A DNA stretch of 64,000 bases from Halomonas getboli (GCF_023094245.1 NZ_JALMEW010000005.1:248001-312000); one strand, 5' to 3'. Counted from the first letter of the stretch, positions 46,496 to 57,563 are shown. The notes: generated by a model not told the origin, from the sequence alone. Numbers and translations: made by a program.

Positions 46496-46881
46496 CGGCA
46501 CCGGTCCTGGGCGACGAGATTCGCGTGGACGTGGAGCCGGCCTTCCGCGAGGACGAGTCTGCCCCCGAGGAAGAGCGCTTCGTGTTCAGCTACACCATCA
46601 CCGTGCACAACCACTCCGGGCACAGCATGCAGCTGCTGGCGCGCCACTGGAAGATCACCCAGAGCAGCGGCGAGACCCAGGAAGTGCGCGGCAAGGGCGT
46701 GGTCGGCCAGCAGCCGCTGATCGGCCCCGGCCAGACCTTCCGCTATACCAGTCGAGCGATCCTCGACGGCCCGGTGGGCGTGATGGAAGGTGCCTTCACC
46801 TGCGTCGACACCGCCACCCAGCGCCCCTTCGAGGTGGCCGTCGCGCCCTTCCGGCTGGCCGGCCCCAACCAGGTGCACTGA
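46492..46881 (+). CDS. apaG: ApaG (DUF525) protein
   Basis: 129 residues, fibronectin-III-like fold. Signature YTITVHNHSGHSMQLLARHWKITQ and GKGVVGQQPLIGPGQTFRYTSR. Function not settled; it is almost always encoded with apaH and rsmA, as here. ATGA overlap with rsmA. Confidence 0.97.
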   Translation: MTAPVLGDEIRVDVEPAFREDESAPEEERFVFSYTITVHNHSGHSMQLLARHWKITQSSGETQEVRGKGVVGQQPLIGPGQTFRYTSRAILDGPVGVMEGAFTCVDTATQRPFEVAVAPFRLAGPNQVH

Positions 46882-46936
46882 GGCGTTCGCCGAACGCCGC
46901 TTCATCCCGATTCATCCGAGACCGCGAGGACGCGCC

Positions 46937-47743
46937 ATGACCACCTACGCCGTCGGCGATCTCCAGGGCTGTCACGAGGAGTTCGTGGCCCTGCTCGAGC
47001 GCCTCGACTTCGATCCACGCCGCGACCGGCTTTGGCTGGCCGGCGACCTGGTCAATCGCGGCCGCGGCTCGCTGGGCTGCCTGCGCGAGGTCATGGCCCT
47101 GGGCGACGCCGCCCGGGTGGTGCTCGGCAATCACGACCTGCACCTGCTTGCGGTGGCCCGCGGCGGCGCGCGGCTCAAGCGCAAGGACACCCTCGACGCC
47201 ATCCTCGCCGCGCCGGACCGCGAGCGCGTGCTCGACTGGCTGCAGAGCCGCCCGCTGGTGGTGCGCGACGGCGAGACCCTGATGAGCCACGCCGGGCTGC
47301 CGCCCCAGTGGACGCTGGATCAGGCCGAGCCGCTGGCCGCCGAGGTGGCCGAACGGCTCGGCGGCGAGCGTGCCGGTGCCTTCCTCGAGCGGATGTATGG
47401 CAACGAGCCGGCTCGCTGGCGCGACGACCTGGACGGCCTCGACCGGCTGCGGGCGATCGTCAACGTCTTCACCCGCATGCGCTTCATCGCCGCCGACGGC
47501 ACCCTGGACTTCAGCGCCAAGGAAGGCCTCGACAGCGCGCCGCCGGGCTTCGCGCCCTGGTTCCAGTACCCCCGCGACGACGATCCGCGGCTGCTGTTCG
47601 GCCACTGGGCGGCACTCGAGGGCAAGACCCCGGGCAGCCGGGTGCGGGCCGAGGCGCTGGATACCGGCTGCGTCTGGGGCGGGGCGCTGACCGCCTTCGA
47701 CCTCGAGAGCGGCGAGCGCATTAGCGTACCCAGCCGCCACTGA
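46937..47743 (+). CDS. apaH: Bis(5'-nucleosyl)-tetraphosphatase (symmetrical)
   Basis: 268 residues. Hydrolyses Ap4A to two ADP and removes Np4 caps from RNA. Metallophosphatase motifs: [37 protein letters not shown] and [11 protein letters not shown]. It closes the lptD-apaH run before glpE. Confidence 0.97.
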   Translation: MTTYAVGDLQGCHEEFVALLERLDFDPRRDRLWLAGDLVNRGRGSLGCLREVMALGDAARVVLGNHDLHLLAVARGGARLKRKDTLDAILAAPDRERVLDWLQSRPLVVRDGETLMSHAGLPPQWTLDQAEPLAAEVAERLGGERAGAFLERMYGNEPARWRDDLDGLDRLRAIVNVFTRMRFIAADGTLDFSAKEGLDSAPPGFAPWFQYPRDDDPRLLFGHWAALEGKTPGSRVRAEALDTGCVWGGALTAFDLESGERISVPSRH

Positions 47744-47785
47744 TTTTCTCTTTCTCCCTCTATCCTCTCGCTCCCTGGAGATCCG

Positions 47786-48106
47786 ATGAGCTTCCAGCAC
47801 CTGGACATTCCCACCCTGGCCGAGTGGCTCGATGCCGGTTCGCCGCTGACCCTGGTCGACATCCGCGACCCGGCGAGCTATGCCGCCGGCCACATCCCCG
47901 GCTGCCGCCACCTGGACAACGACAGCGTCACGGCCCTGCTGGCCGAGGCGCCTCGCGAGACGCCGCTGGTGGTGGTCTGCTACCACGGCCACTCCAGCCA
48001 GCAGGCCGCGGCCTGGCTGGCCGGCCAGGGCTTCGAGACGGTCTACAGCCTCGACGGCGGCTTTACCGACTGGCAGCACCGTCTGCCCGAGCGCGTGGAG
48101 GCCTGA
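47786..48106 (+). CDS. glpE: Thiosulfate sulfurtransferase GlpE
   Basis: 106 residues, a single rhodanese domain. Active-site loop CYHGHSS with C65. Transfers sulfane sulfur from thiosulfate to cyanide or thioredoxin in vitro. RBS TGGAGA. cca starts 2 bases after its stop. Confidence 0.94.
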   Translation: MSFQHLDIPTLAEWLDAGSPLTLVDIRDPASYAAGHIPGCRHLDNDSVTALLAEAPRETPLVVVCYHGHSSQQAAAWLAGQGFETVYSLDGGFTDWQHRLPERVEA

Positions 48107-48108
48107 GC

Positions 48109-49251
48109 GTGCCGACCCGCGATGCCCGCCTCGACGGCCTGATCGTCTACCGGGTCGGTGGCGCCGTTCGCGACGCCCGGCTCGGCTGGCCGGTCACCGA
48201 CGTCGACTGGGTGGTGGTCGGCGCCACGCCCGAGGCCATGACCCGACGAGGCTTCCGGGCGGTGGGTCGCGACTTCCCGGTGTTTCTGCATCCGAAGACC
48301 CATGAGGAGTTCGCCCTGGCGCGCACCGAGCGCAAGGCCGGCCATGGCTATACCGGCTTCGAGGTTCATGCGAGCCCCGAGGTCAGCCTCGAGCAGGACC
48401 TGGTGCGCCGCGACCTGACCATCAACGCCATGGCCGAGACCCCCGAAGGCGAGCTGGTCGACCCCTACGGCGGTCTTCACGACCTCGAGGCCCGGGTGCT
48501 GCGCCACGTCTCGCCAGCCTTCGTCGAGGACCCGCTACGGGTGCTGCGTACGGCGCGTTTTCTGGCCCGCTACGCCGGGCTCGGCTTCGTGATCGCCCCG
48601 GAAACCCGCGAGCTGATGCGTCGGCTGGCCGCCAGCGGCGAGCTCGGTCATCTGGTGGCCGAGCGCGTCTGGACCGAGACCGAGAAGGCGCTGGGCGAGC
48701 CCTGGCCGGATGTCTACTTCCAGGCTCTGCACGACTGCGGCGCCCTGGCGGCGCTGATGCCGGAGCTGACGGCGGACGCCGCGGCACTGGACGAGGCGCT
48801 GGGCCGGCTGGCGCGGCTGCCCGAGGACATGGCCGATGAGGGGGCGCCGCACTGGCGCTGGGCGCGGCTGGTCGAACATCTCGGCGCCGAGACCCGCGAG
48901 GCCCTGGCCGAGCGCCTGAAGCTGCCCCGGGCACCGCGCCGGCTGGGCGATCAGGCGGCGGCGACCCGCCGGCTGGTGGCCGAGGCGCGATCGGGCGAGC
49001 TGGACGGCGCACGGGTAATGGCCTGGCTCGATGGCATCAATGCCTGGCGTCAGGGCGAGCGGGTGTCCTCGCTGATCAGCCTGGTGAGCATGGAAGAGCC
49101 GGCGCTGGCCGAGGATCTGGCCGTGGCCTGGCGCCTGGCGGGGCAGATCCTGCCCCGCGGGCTGGTCGAGGAGGGCTATCAGGGCCGCGAGCTGGGCGAG
49201 GAGCTGGCCCGGCGGCGCCGGGCCGCCATCGATGAGGTGCTGGCGGGCTAA
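48109..49251 (+). CDS. cca: CCA tRNA nucleotidyltransferase, HD domain degenerate
   Basis: 380 residues (E. coli 412). It adds or repairs the tRNA CCA end. The nucleotidyltransferase part is intact: [23 protein letters not shown] (catalytic DxD), [24 protein letters not shown] and [16 protein letters not shown]. In E. coli and Pseudomonas the C-terminal part has an HD phosphohydrolase (HPEIDTG...HDLGKG); here the equivalent region reads [17 protein letters not shown]...[10 protein letters not shown], so the metal-binding His-Asp pair and its flanking segment are gone. GTG start 2 bases after glpE, probably coupled. tRNA genes in this window already encode CCA, so the enzyme acts mainly in repair. 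Confidence 0.95.
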   Translation: MPTRDARLDGLIVYRVGGAVRDARLGWPVTDVDWVVVGATPEAMTRRGFRAVGRDFPVFLHPKTHEEFALARTERKAGHGYTGFEVHASPEVSLEQDLVRRDLTINAMAETPEGELVDPYGGLHDLEARVLRHVSPAFVEDPLRVLRTARFLARYAGLGFVIAPETRELMRRLAASGELGHLVAERVWTETEKALGEPWPDVYFQALHDCGALAALMPELTADAAALDEALGRLARLPEDMADEGAPHWRWARLVEHLGAETREALAERLKLPRAPRRLGDQAAATRRLVAEARSGELDGARVMAWLDGINAWRQGERVSSLISLVSMEEPALAEDLAVAWRLAGQILPRGLVEEGYQGRELGEELARRRRAAIDEVLAG

Positions 49252-49293
49252 GGGTCTGGCGAACCGGGCAGGCGATCCGATAAAGCGCGCGGA

Positions 49294-49812
49294 TCAGACG
49301 TCGAACGGCAGGCGCTTTCCGCGCCACGGGAAGTCGGCCGGCCACAGGGCCTGGTCGTCGGCCTCGAAGGCTGCCCAGAGATCGGCGTAGCGACGGCCGT
49401 CCTCGGGATGACGAGCGTCGGGCAGCAGCTCCGCCAGCGGCTTCAGCACGAAGGCGTGATGACGGATCTCGGCCCGCGGCAGGGCGACGCCGTCGTGCTC
49501 GCCGGTCAGCTCGCCGACGGTGAGCAGGTCGACGTCCAGGGTGCGGGGGCTGAACTTGGGGCTGTCGGCGCGGCGGCCGTTGGCGAACTCGAGCCGCTTG
49601 CACCAGGCCTGCAGCTCGCCCACCGACCAGTCGCTGTCGAAGGCCGCCACCAGGTTGTAGAAGTTGCGGCCGTCCTCGAAGCCGACCGGTTCGCTCTCGT
49701 AGACCCGCGACAGGCGCAGGCCGTCGAAACTCTCGGCCAGGGCGTCGAGACAGGCGGTCAGGTGCGTCTCGCGCTCGATGTTGCTGCCGATGCTGACGGT
49801 GACGAGGGCCAT
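49294..49812 (-). CDS. folK: 6-hydroxymethyl-7,8-dihydropterin pyrophosphokinase
   Basis: 172 residues. Folate synthesis enzyme that pyrophosphorylates hydroxymethyldihydropterin. Signatures: VTVSIGSNIERETHL, YESEPVGFEDGRNFYNLV, SPRTLDVDLLTVG and PRAEIRHHAFVLKPLAEL. Coupled to folB (one-base TGATG overlap). Confidence 0.95.
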   Translation of the reverse strand: MALVTVSIGSNIERETHLTACLDALAESFDGLRLSRVYESEPVGFEDGRNFYNLVAAFDSDWSVGELQAWCKRLEFANGRRADSPKFSPRTLDVDLLTVGELTGEHDGVALPRAEIRHHAFVLKPLAELLPDARHPEDGRRYADLWAAFEADDQALWPADFPWRGKRLPFDV

Positions 49813-50174
49813 CAGGTCGCGCTCCGCTGGCCACGCTCGATGCGCACGCCGACCGCGCTGGCGGCGGGTACCGCGCCCGGCTTGCGCAGTGTCAGGCGAA
49901 TCCAGGCGATGCCGTATTCGCGGCGCAGGGCATCGACCAGGCGCTCGGCGAAGGTCTCCACCAGCTCGAAGCTGTGTTCGGCGCCGAAGCGGGCGATGCG
50001 CTCGCTGATGGCGGCATAGTCGAGGGTCTGGGCGATGTCGTCGTCGGCCGCCGCGGGGCGGATGTCGGTGGCCAGCTCCAGGTCCAGAACCAGGGTCTGG
50101 GTGAGGGTGCGCTCCCAGTCGTAGACGCCGATCACGGTGTCGACCTTCAGCGCTTCGATCAGTACGAGATCCAT
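49812..50174 (-). CDS. folB: Dihydroneopterin aldolase
   Basis: 120 residues. Converts dihydroneopterin to hydroxymethyldihydropterin, the substrate of FolK. Signatures: ALKVDTVIGVYDWERTLTQTLVLDLEL, DYAAISERI and FELVETFAERLVDAL. Start ATG at 50174. First gene of the folB-folK pair, divergent from plsY. Confidence 0.96.
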   Translation of the reverse strand: MDLVLIEALKVDTVIGVYDWERTLTQTLVLDLELATDIRPAAADDDIAQTLDYAAISERIARFGAEHSFELVETFAERLVDALRREYGIAWIRLTLRKPGAVPAASAVGVRIERGQRSAT

Positions 50175-50324
50175 CTTGGGCTCTCCGAGCCGTGGCAAGG
50201 GGCGGCGGCAGTGCCGGATTGGGCGGCGATTGTACGCGAGCCGGTCGGCCGGCGACAGCGCCGACGCTGTTCCCGCGGCCGCGAGGCTGGCAGAATCGAG
50301 ACACTTTCCGCTTGAGGGCCGGCC

Positions 50325-50912
50325 GTGCTGACCCAACTCGAACTCGTGCTGCCGCTGATGGCGCTGGGCTATCTCAGCGGCACCTGGCTGGGGGCGATCA
50401 CGGTGTGCCGCCTGGCCGGCCGCGTCGATCCGCGCCTGGCCGGCTCCGGCAATCCCGGCTTCTCCAACGTGCTGCGGCTCTATGGCACGCGGCTGGCCCT
50501 GATCACGCTGCTGGTCGATGCCGTCAAGGGCATGCCGGTGCTGGGGCTCGCCATGCTGCTGGGGCTGTCACCCTGGGGGCAGGGACTGGTCGGCCTCGGG
50601 GTGCTGCTCGGACACAGCTATCCGGCCTGGTACCGCTTCCGCGGTGGCAAGGCGGTGGCCAGCGCCTTCGGCGTGATGCTGGTGCTGACGCCCGGCGTGG
50701 CGCTGTGCTGCGCGACCCTGTGGTGCCTGCTGGCCTGGCGGGTGCGCACTGCCGCGGTGGCGTCGCTGGCCAGCGCCGCGCTGGCCCCGCTGGCCGCGAT
50801 CTGGCTGGCGCCCGACTACGTGCCGGTGGTGATCGGCTTCACGCTGCTGGTGCTGGGGCGCCATGCGCTGAATATTCGTCGGTTGGGGCGGGGCGACGAA
50901 CACGGGCTGTAA
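50325..50912 (+). CDS. plsY: Glycerol-3-phosphate acyltransferase PlsY
   Basis: 195 residues, five transmembrane helices. Uses acyl-phosphate to acylate glycerol-3-phosphate at the inner membrane, first step of phospholipid synthesis. Family motifs: SGNPGFSNVLR (usually GSGNPGATN), GHSYPAWYRFRGGKAVAS and GRHALNIRRL. GTG start behind GAGGG. Divergent from folB. Confidence 0.95.
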   Translation: MLTQLELVLPLMALGYLSGTWLGAITVCRLAGRVDPRLAGSGNPGFSNVLRLYGTRLALITLLVDAVKGMPVLGLAMLLGLSPWGQGLVGLGVLLGHSYPAWYRFRGGKAVASAFGVMLVLTPGVALCCATLWCLLAWRVRTAAVASLASAALAPLAAIWLAPDYVPVVIGFTLLVLGRHALNIRRLGRGDEHGL

Positions 50913-50915
50913 GCC

Positions 50916-50932
50916 GCCCGGCTGCGCCGGGC
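50916..50932. terminator. Small GC hairpin after plsY
   Basis: GCCCGGC-TGC-GCCGGGC, 4 bases after the plsY stop, without a T-tract. It opens a stretch of AAGC/GGCTT-type repeats (50905-50975) reminiscent of those after coq7. Confidence 0.45.
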
Positions 50933-50995
50933 TTCAAGCTATAAGCCCTAGGCTGCAAGCCGCGATAAAACCCGCTTAAGGTGGTCCTATCCTGG

Positions 50996-51041
50996 CCTCG
51001 AACCTCGAACCTCGAACCTCGAACCTCGAACCTCGAACCTC
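50996..51041. repeat. CCTCGAA heptanucleotide tandem array
   Basis: Six exact copies of CCTCGAA plus CCTC, with no interruptions. Heptamers are not a multiple of three, so copy-number changes would shift any frame, but no gene reads through it. The array ends inside the stop codon of the leftover tsaD tail (51040-51042). Confidence 0.97.
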
Positions 51042-51067
51042 AGCGTCCGCCCGGCGGCTCGAGCCCG

Positions 51068-51141
51068 TCCATCGGCCAGCGCGGCACGGCCTGCATCTGC
51101 CCCACGACGTCGCGTTCGCCGGCCAGCAGACGCTGTGCGCC
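51068..51141 (-). pseudogene. Duplicated 3' fragment of tsaD (outer copy)
   Basis: 74 bases that match 51195-51268 inside tsaD at 73 positions, offset by 127 bases. Read on the minus strand it encodes [23 protein letters not shown] and then continues DGLEPPGGR to a stop at 51040-51042. The offset is not a multiple of three, so tsaD cannot read into it. It looks like the original gene end stranded by a tandem duplication. Confidence 0.9.
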
Positions 51142-51160
51142 GTGACCATGGAAAGCGCGA

Positions 51161-52204
51161 TCATCGCCCTTCAGTGTTGGGGCGTGTCAGCGTCTCCATC
51201 GGCCAGCGCGGCACGGCCTGCATCTGACCCACGACGTCGCGTTCGCCGGCCAGCAGACGCTGTGCGCCCACATAGGCGATCATGGCCCCGTTGTCGGTGC
51301 AGAAACGCCCGCGCGGATAGAACACCTCGGCGTGGCGCTTGGCGGCCTCGAGGCCGAGGCGCTCGCGCAGCCGGGCGTTGGCGCTGACGCCGCCGGCCAC
51401 CACCAGCCGCTTGAGACCGGTCTGGTCGAGGGCGCGGCGGCACTTGATCACCAGGGTGTCGACCACGGCCTCCTCGAAGGCGCGGGCCACGTCGGCGCGG
51501 GCGGCGTCATCGAGCTCGCCGTCGGCCTCGAGCCGGCGGATCGCGGTCAGGGTGTGGGTCTTGAGCCCGGAGAAGCTGAAGTCCAGCCCCGGGCGGTCGG
51601 TCATGGGCCGCGGGAAGCGGAAGCGCTTGGGATCGCCGCTCTCGGCCAGGCGCGCCACGGCGGGGCCGCCGGGGTAGTCCAGGCCGAGCATCTTGGCGGC
51701 CTTGTCGAAGGCCTCGCCGGCGGCGTCGTCCACCGATTCGCCGAGCAGGCGATATCGGCCGAGGTCTTCGACCTCGACCAGCTGGGTGTGGCCGCCGGAG
51801 ACCAGCAGCGCCACGAAGGGAAAGGCCGGCGGCGCGTCCTCCAGCATCGGCGCCAGCAGGTGGCCTTCCATGTGGTGCACGCCCAGCACCGGGATGTCGA
51901 GTGCCCGGGCCAGGCCGTGGGCAGTGCTGGCGCCGACCATCAGCGCACCCACCAGGCCGGGGCCGGCGGTGTAGGCGATGGCGTCCAGCTCGCCGCGGGT
52001 CACGCCGGCATCATCGAGCACGGTCTGGATCAGCGGCAGCAGGCGACGGGTATGGTCGCGGCTGGCCAGCTCCGGCACCACGCCGCCGTATTCGGCGTGC
52101 ATGGCGATCTGGCTGTGCAGGGCGTCGGCAGCGAGGCCGCGCTCGGTGTCATAGAGGGCGACGCCGGTCTCGTCGCAGGAGGTCTCGATGCCCAATACGC
52201 GCAT
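51161..52204 (-). CDS. tsaD: tRNA N6-adenosine threonylcarbamoyltransferase
   Basis: 347 residues from the ATG at 52204 ([15 protein letters not shown]); two further in-frame ATG codons lie upstream. It transfers threonylcarbamoyl to A37 of ANN-decoding tRNAs, with TsaB and TsaE. Signatures: [15 protein letters not shown], the metal ligands in [18 protein letters not shown], and [11 protein letters not shown]. The last residues after VPRWPM ([11 protein letters not shown]) differ from those encoded by the duplicated fragment just downstream. Divergent from rpsU, the conserved arrangement in gammaproteobacteria. Confidence 0.96.
   Translation of the reverse strand: MRVLGIETSCDETGVALYDTERGLAADALHSQIAMHAEYGGVVPELASRDHTRRLLPLIQTVLDDAGVTRGELDAIAYTAGPGLVGALMVGASTAHGLARALDIPVLGVHHMEGHLLAPMLEDAPPAFPFVALLVSGGHTQLVEVEDLGRYRLLGESVDDAAGEAFDKAAKMLGLDYPGGPAVARLAESGDPKRFRFPRPMTDRPGLDFSFSGLKTHTLTAIRRLEADGELDDAARADVARAFEEAVVDTLVIKCRRALDQTGLKRLVVAGGVSANARLRERLGLEAAKRHAEVFYPRGRFCTDNGAMIAYVGAQRLLAGERDVVGQMQAVPRWPMETLTRPNTEGR
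51195..51268 (-). repeat. Duplicated 74-bp segment, copy inside tsaD
   Basis: The in-gene partner of the fragment at 51068-51141. One mismatch (TGACCC against TGCCCC). It forms the C-terminal coding end of tsaD. Confidence 0.95.
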
Positions 52205-52284
52205 GGTCATGGCTCGGTACGGCGGAAAGGGCGCCATTCTACGCCTTTTGCGCCCTCTGCGGCAGGGGCGAGAGGCGAAACGGT

Positions 52285-52313
52285 TTGCATGGCCGTGGCA
52301 CGACGACTAGAAT
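52285..52313 (+). promoter_or_regulatory. Promoter of the rpsU-dnaG-rpoD operon
   Basis: TTGCAT (52285-52290), 17-base spacer, TAGAAT (52308-52313). The leader to rpsU is about 160 bases. Confidence 0.8.
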
Positions 52314-52481
52314 ACTGTGCGCTGCAAGACTGGGTCGTGCGCCCAGGGTCTGGCTTCCTGTCTCTCCCTTCCGTTTTTCCGCCTCGCGTCGCGAGGTCGT
52401 CGGCAGTCGTGAGGCATGGCGAGCGTCCCTGAAGGCGTGCGTTCAAACCGAACTCAAGTTTTCAAGGTAGGTGAGTGCTTA

Positions 52482-52697
52482 ATGCCTTCTGTCAAAGTAC
52501 GCGATAACGAGCCGTTTGACGTCGCACTGCGTCGCTTCAAGCGTTCCTGTGAAAAAGCCGGTGTTCTGTCCGAGGTTCGCCGCCGCGAGCAGTACGAGAA
52601 GCCGACCGCAGAGCGCAAGCGCAAGGCGGCTGCTGCCGTCAAGCGTCACGCCAAGAAGCTTCAGCGTGAGCGCAAGCGTTTCGAACGGCTCTATTGA
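52482..52697 (+). CDS. rpsU: 30S ribosomal protein S21
   Basis: 71 residues, the exact family length. [27 protein letters not shown] with a very basic C-terminal half. Needed for initiation on the 30S subunit. AAGGTAGGTGAG upstream supplies a ribosome site. First gene of the macromolecular synthesis operon. Confidence 0.99.
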   Translation: MPSVKVRDNEPFDVALRRFKRSCEKAGVLSEVRRREQYEKPTAERKRKAAAAVKRHAKKLQRERKRFERLY

Positions 52698-52747
52698 TCC
52701 GTACTTGGGTCGACCGGCTCGCTAGCGGGTCGACTCGGGAGGAGCGC

Positions 52748-52781
52748 CAAGCGGCCGCCGTTCGGTGGCCGCTTGTTTTTT
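52748..52781 (+). terminator. Intergenic terminator between rpsU and dnaG
   Basis: CAAGCGGCCGCC and GGTGGCCGCTTG around GTTC (one G-T pair), followed by TTTTTT. A partial terminator in the same place in E. coli lowers dnaG expression relative to rpsU; the same logic is likely here. Confidence 0.93.
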
Positions 52782-52839
52782 CGCCCATGCTCCCGGGCCT
52801 GGCTTTCAACTCTGCTTTCAACCCCGACTGGATTGTCTG

Positions 52840-54678
52840 ATGGCCGGTCAGATCCCGCAGCGTTTCATCGATGACCTGCTGGCCCGCGTCGACGTGGTCG
52901 AGGTGGTCGGCGAGCGGGTCAAGCTCAAGAAGGCCGGTCGCAATCATTCCGGTCTCTGTCCCTTCCACCAGGAAAAGTCGCCGTCCTTTACCGTCAGTGC
53001 CGACAAGCAGTTCTATCACTGCTTCGGCTGCGGCGCCCACGGTAACGCCCTGCGCTTCCTGATGGAGTACGACAACCTGCGTTTCCCCGAGGCGGTGGAG
53101 CATCTCGCCGCCCGGCAGGGGCTCGAGGTGCCGCGCGAGGGCGCCGACGATCCGCGGGCCCAGGCCCGCGAGCGCAAGCGCAAGGAAGGCGTCAACCTGC
53201 TCGAGCTCTCGGCGAGCTTCTTCCGCGAGCGCCTGAAGATGCCCGAGGGGCAGGGCGCGCGGGAGTACATCGAGCGCCGCGGGCTGTCGCCGGAGGTCGT
53301 GCGCGACTTCGGCATCGGCTATGCCCCGGGCGGCTGGGAGTCGCTCAAGCGGCATCTCGGCGAACAGGGCATCGCCGAACCGGTGCAGATCGAATACGGC
53401 CTGCTGGTGCATCGCGAGGACAGCGGGCGCACCTATGATCGCTTCCGCGATCGGGTGATGTTTCCGATCCGCGATATCCGCGGGCGCACCATCGCCTTCG
53501 GCGGGCGGGTGCTGGGCGATGCCAAGCCCAAGTACCTGAACTCCCCGGAGACGCCGGTCTTCCATAAGGGGCGCGAGCTGTACGGCCTCTACGAGGCGCG
53601 TCAGGCCAATCCGCGCCTCGAGCGACTGGTGATCGTCGAGGGCTACATGGACGTGGTGGCGCTGGCCCAGTTCGGCATCCGCAATGCGGTGGCGACCCTG
53701 GGCACGGCCACCACCGAGGATCACCTGGGGCGGCTGTTCCGCATGGTCGACGAGGTGGTGTTCTGCTTCGACGGCGACCGCGCCGGCCGTCAGGCAGCGA
53801 CCCGGGCGCTGGAGACGGTGCTGCCGCAGATGATCGACGGCCGCCAGGCGCGCTTCCTGTTCCTGCCCGACGGCGAGGATCCGGATACCCTGGTGCGCCG
53901 CGAGGGCCCCGAGGCCTTCGAGGATCGCGTGACCTGCGCCAGCCCGCTGTCGGAGTTCCTCTTCGAGCAGGCCGCCGAGGGGCGCGACCTGGAGCGGTTG
54001 GAGGAACGTGAACGCTTCGCCAGCCGGGTGCTGGGCGCCATCGGCAGGCTGCCCGACGGGGTGATGAAGTCGCTGCTGTTGACGGAACTCTCGCGGCGCA
54101 CCGGCGTCGATCAGTCAAGCTTCGAGTCGCTGATGTCCCGCGGCGAGGCCTTGGTCGATGAGGTGCCGCCGGCCGACATGCCGCCGGAATGGGCGGGCTC
54201 GGCGCCGCCTCCAGGCGAGGGCGCCGCGAATGGCAGGCCGGCCTCCGCCGGGCAGGCGTCGCTGGGCCAGATGGCGAGGGCGCTGCAGCTACTGGTGCAC
54301 GAGCCGGCGCTGGTCGAGCGCCTGCCGGAGGACGACGAGTGGTGTGACCAGCACGATCCGGACGCCGGGCTGTGCCGCGAGGTGATCAGACTGCTGAGGG
54401 CGGGCGGCTATCGCAGCGCCCAGGTGCTGCTGGCGCACTTTCACGGCACGCCGGAGGGTGAGCGCCTGGCGGCGCTGGCGAGGCGGGCGCCGCTGGTGCC
54501 GCGGGGCCTCCGCGGCGCCGAGCTCGACAACTGGGTGGCCTACTTTCAGCGCCACCGGCGGCGGCAGTCGCCGCAGGAGGAGTACGACACCCTGCTGGCG
54601 AGGGAGCGCGCCGGGGAGCGGCTGTCCAGGGAGGAGCGTCAGCGGCTGATGGTGCTGCTGACCGAGCTCAAGGGATGA
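52840..54678 (+). CDS. dnaG: DNA primase
   Basis: 612 residues. Zinc-binding domain with CPFHQEKSPSFTVSADKQFYHCFGC (Cys-His-Cys2), a TOPRIM core (LVIVEGYMDVVALAQFG; VFCFDGDRAGRQAA) and a C-terminal DnaB-interaction domain. Synthesises RNA primers for replication. No strong ribosome site before the ATG, in keeping with low expression of this middle gene. A proline/glycine-rich linker at residues 444-470 precedes the C-terminal domain. Confidence 0.98.
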   Translation: MAGQIPQRFIDDLLARVDVVEVVGERVKLKKAGRNHSGLCPFHQEKSPSFTVSADKQFYHCFGCGAHGNALRFLMEYDNLRFPEAVEHLAARQGLEVPREGADDPRAQARERKRKEGVNLLELSASFFRERLKMPEGQGAREYIERRGLSPEVVRDFGIGYAPGGWESLKRHLGEQGIAEPVQIEYGLLVHREDSGRTYDRFRDRVMFPIRDIRGRTIAFGGRVLGDAKPKYLNSPETPVFHKGRELYGLYEARQANPRLERLVIVEGYMDVVALAQFGIRNAVATLGTATTEDHLGRLFRMVDEVVFCFDGDRAGRQAATRALETVLPQMIDGRQARFLFLPDGEDPDTLVRREGPEAFEDRVTCASPLSEFLFEQAAEGRDLERLEERERFASRVLGAIGRLPDGVMKSLLLTELSRRTGVDQSSFESLMSRGEALVDEVPPADMPPEWAGSAPPPGEGAANGRPASAGQASLGQMARALQLLVHEPALVERLPEDDEWCDQHDPDAGLCREVIRLLRAGGYRSAQVLLAHFHGTPEGERLAALARRAPLVPRGLRGAELDNWVAYFQRHRRRQSPQEEYDTLLARERAGERLSREERQRLMVLLTELKG

Positions 54679-54812
54679 CGGGCCCGCGATGTGCCGGAAA
54701 TTGGCGCCGGGCTTGAATTTCCGCCTACCATCACCATATACATCAGCGTCCCCTGAGCGGAACGCAACCAGACACGCTAACACACCTGAATGACCGCGCA
54801 AATACGTCGAAC

Positions 54813-54842
54813 TGGCAAAACGGCGGTCACAACCGCTATACT
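54813..54842 (+). promoter_or_regulatory. Possible internal promoter of rpoD
   Basis: TATACT (54837-54842) with a weak TGGCAA (54813-54818) 18 bases upstream, about 72 bases before rpoD. The 236-base dnaG-rpoD gap otherwise shows no gene. E. coli has internal rpoD promoters in the same gap. Confidence 0.5.
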
Positions 54843-54914
54843 GTTCGGCTTATCGAGTTTTCACCGCCTCAGTGCTTCAGGTGCTTCATTCTTCTTCGTC
54901 GAGATAGGGTTTCT

Positions 54915-56750
<1,836 letters not shown>

Positions 56751-56787
56751 TCGTCGAGCGGGCCGGCCGTGCGCTGGCCCCGGCATG

Positions 56788-56831
56788 AAACGACGACGCC
56801 CGCGACCCTTCGGTCGCGGGCGTCGTCGTTT
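56788..56831. terminator. Strong bidirectional terminator after rpoD
   Basis: Perfect 17-bp stem: CGACGACGCCCGCGACC (56791-56807), loop CTTC, matching arm 56812-56828, with AAA before and TTT after. It serves rpoD and the convergent membrane-protein gene. Confidence 0.93.
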
Positions 56832-56855
56832 GGGGCGCCGTCTTTGGGAGCAGGC

Positions 56856-57506
56856 TTAGCCCTGGCCCTGGAGTCGCTGCCGCCGCCAGCGGCGCGCCAG
56901 CAGCACCAGTTCCACCATGGCGATGAACAGCAGGGTATAGCCGAACAGCTCTGTGACCTCCTCGGCGGCGTCCTTGAACACGCGCAGATACTGCTCGCCG
57001 AGAATCGCCTGCCACATCTCGCTGCGGCCGTAGAGGCGCGAGAACACGTAGGTGGTGATGAAGCCGGCGGCGAACAGGCCGCCGGAGAAGGTCATGGCGT
57101 AGCGCTCGAGCTCGGCGGCGAAGGCGCGGCCTCGACGGATCACCGTAAACAGGATCGGCAGTACCAGCAGGCTCACCAGGACCTGCCAGGCGCCGTCGAA
57201 GACGAATTCGTCGAGCCAGGCATCCTGCTCGCGGATCAGCGAGGCGCCGAGCAGGCCGATGATCAGCAGGGTGAGATGGGGCAGGCGGTCGTCCAGGCGG
57301 CGGGCGACGAAGGCCAGGATCGTGCCGGCCAGCAGCAGCAGCGACTGCAGGGGTTCGGTGAGGCCGGTCTCGGAGAAGCGCACGTTCGGCATGTGCGCGG
57401 CTTCGAAGAGCGCGGCCTGCATCAGCGCGGCCACCAGCAGCATGTAGGCGAAGCCGCGCAGGCAAAGTGCGCGGAAGCCGATCCGGTCGGCGTAATGGTC
57501 AGGCAT
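56856..57506 (-). CDS. Integral membrane protein of unknown function
   Basis: 216 residues with about six transmembrane segments (FAYMLLVAALMQAALF, LQSLLLLAGTILAFVA, LTLLIIGLLGASLI, VLVSLLVLPILFTVI, SGGLFAAGFITTYVF, GYTLLFIAMVELVLLA). A charged loop (GRSEMWQAILGEQYLRVFKDAAEEV) lies before the last helix and a basic tail follows. I do not recognise a named family. A consensus -10 TATAAT is present on the minus strand at 57543-57548. Confidence 0.8.
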   Translation of the reverse strand: MPDHYADRIGFRALCLRGFAYMLLVAALMQAALFEAAHMPNVRFSETGLTEPLQSLLLLAGTILAFVARRLDDRLPHLTLLIIGLLGASLIREQDAWLDEFVFDGAWQVLVSLLVLPILFTVIRRGRAFAAELERYAMTFSGGLFAAGFITTYVFSRLYGRSEMWQAILGEQYLRVFKDAAEEVTELFGYTLLFIAMVELVLLARRWRRQRLQGQG

Positions 57507-57563
57507 GGGGGTGTCTGTCGGTGAGAAATGTTAAGGTGGCTAATTATACGCCTTAAGTGTGTC

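Noticed and set aside
50996..51041. Possible CRISPR array
   Set aside because: The units are seven bases, back to back and without spacers, and no cas gene is in the window.
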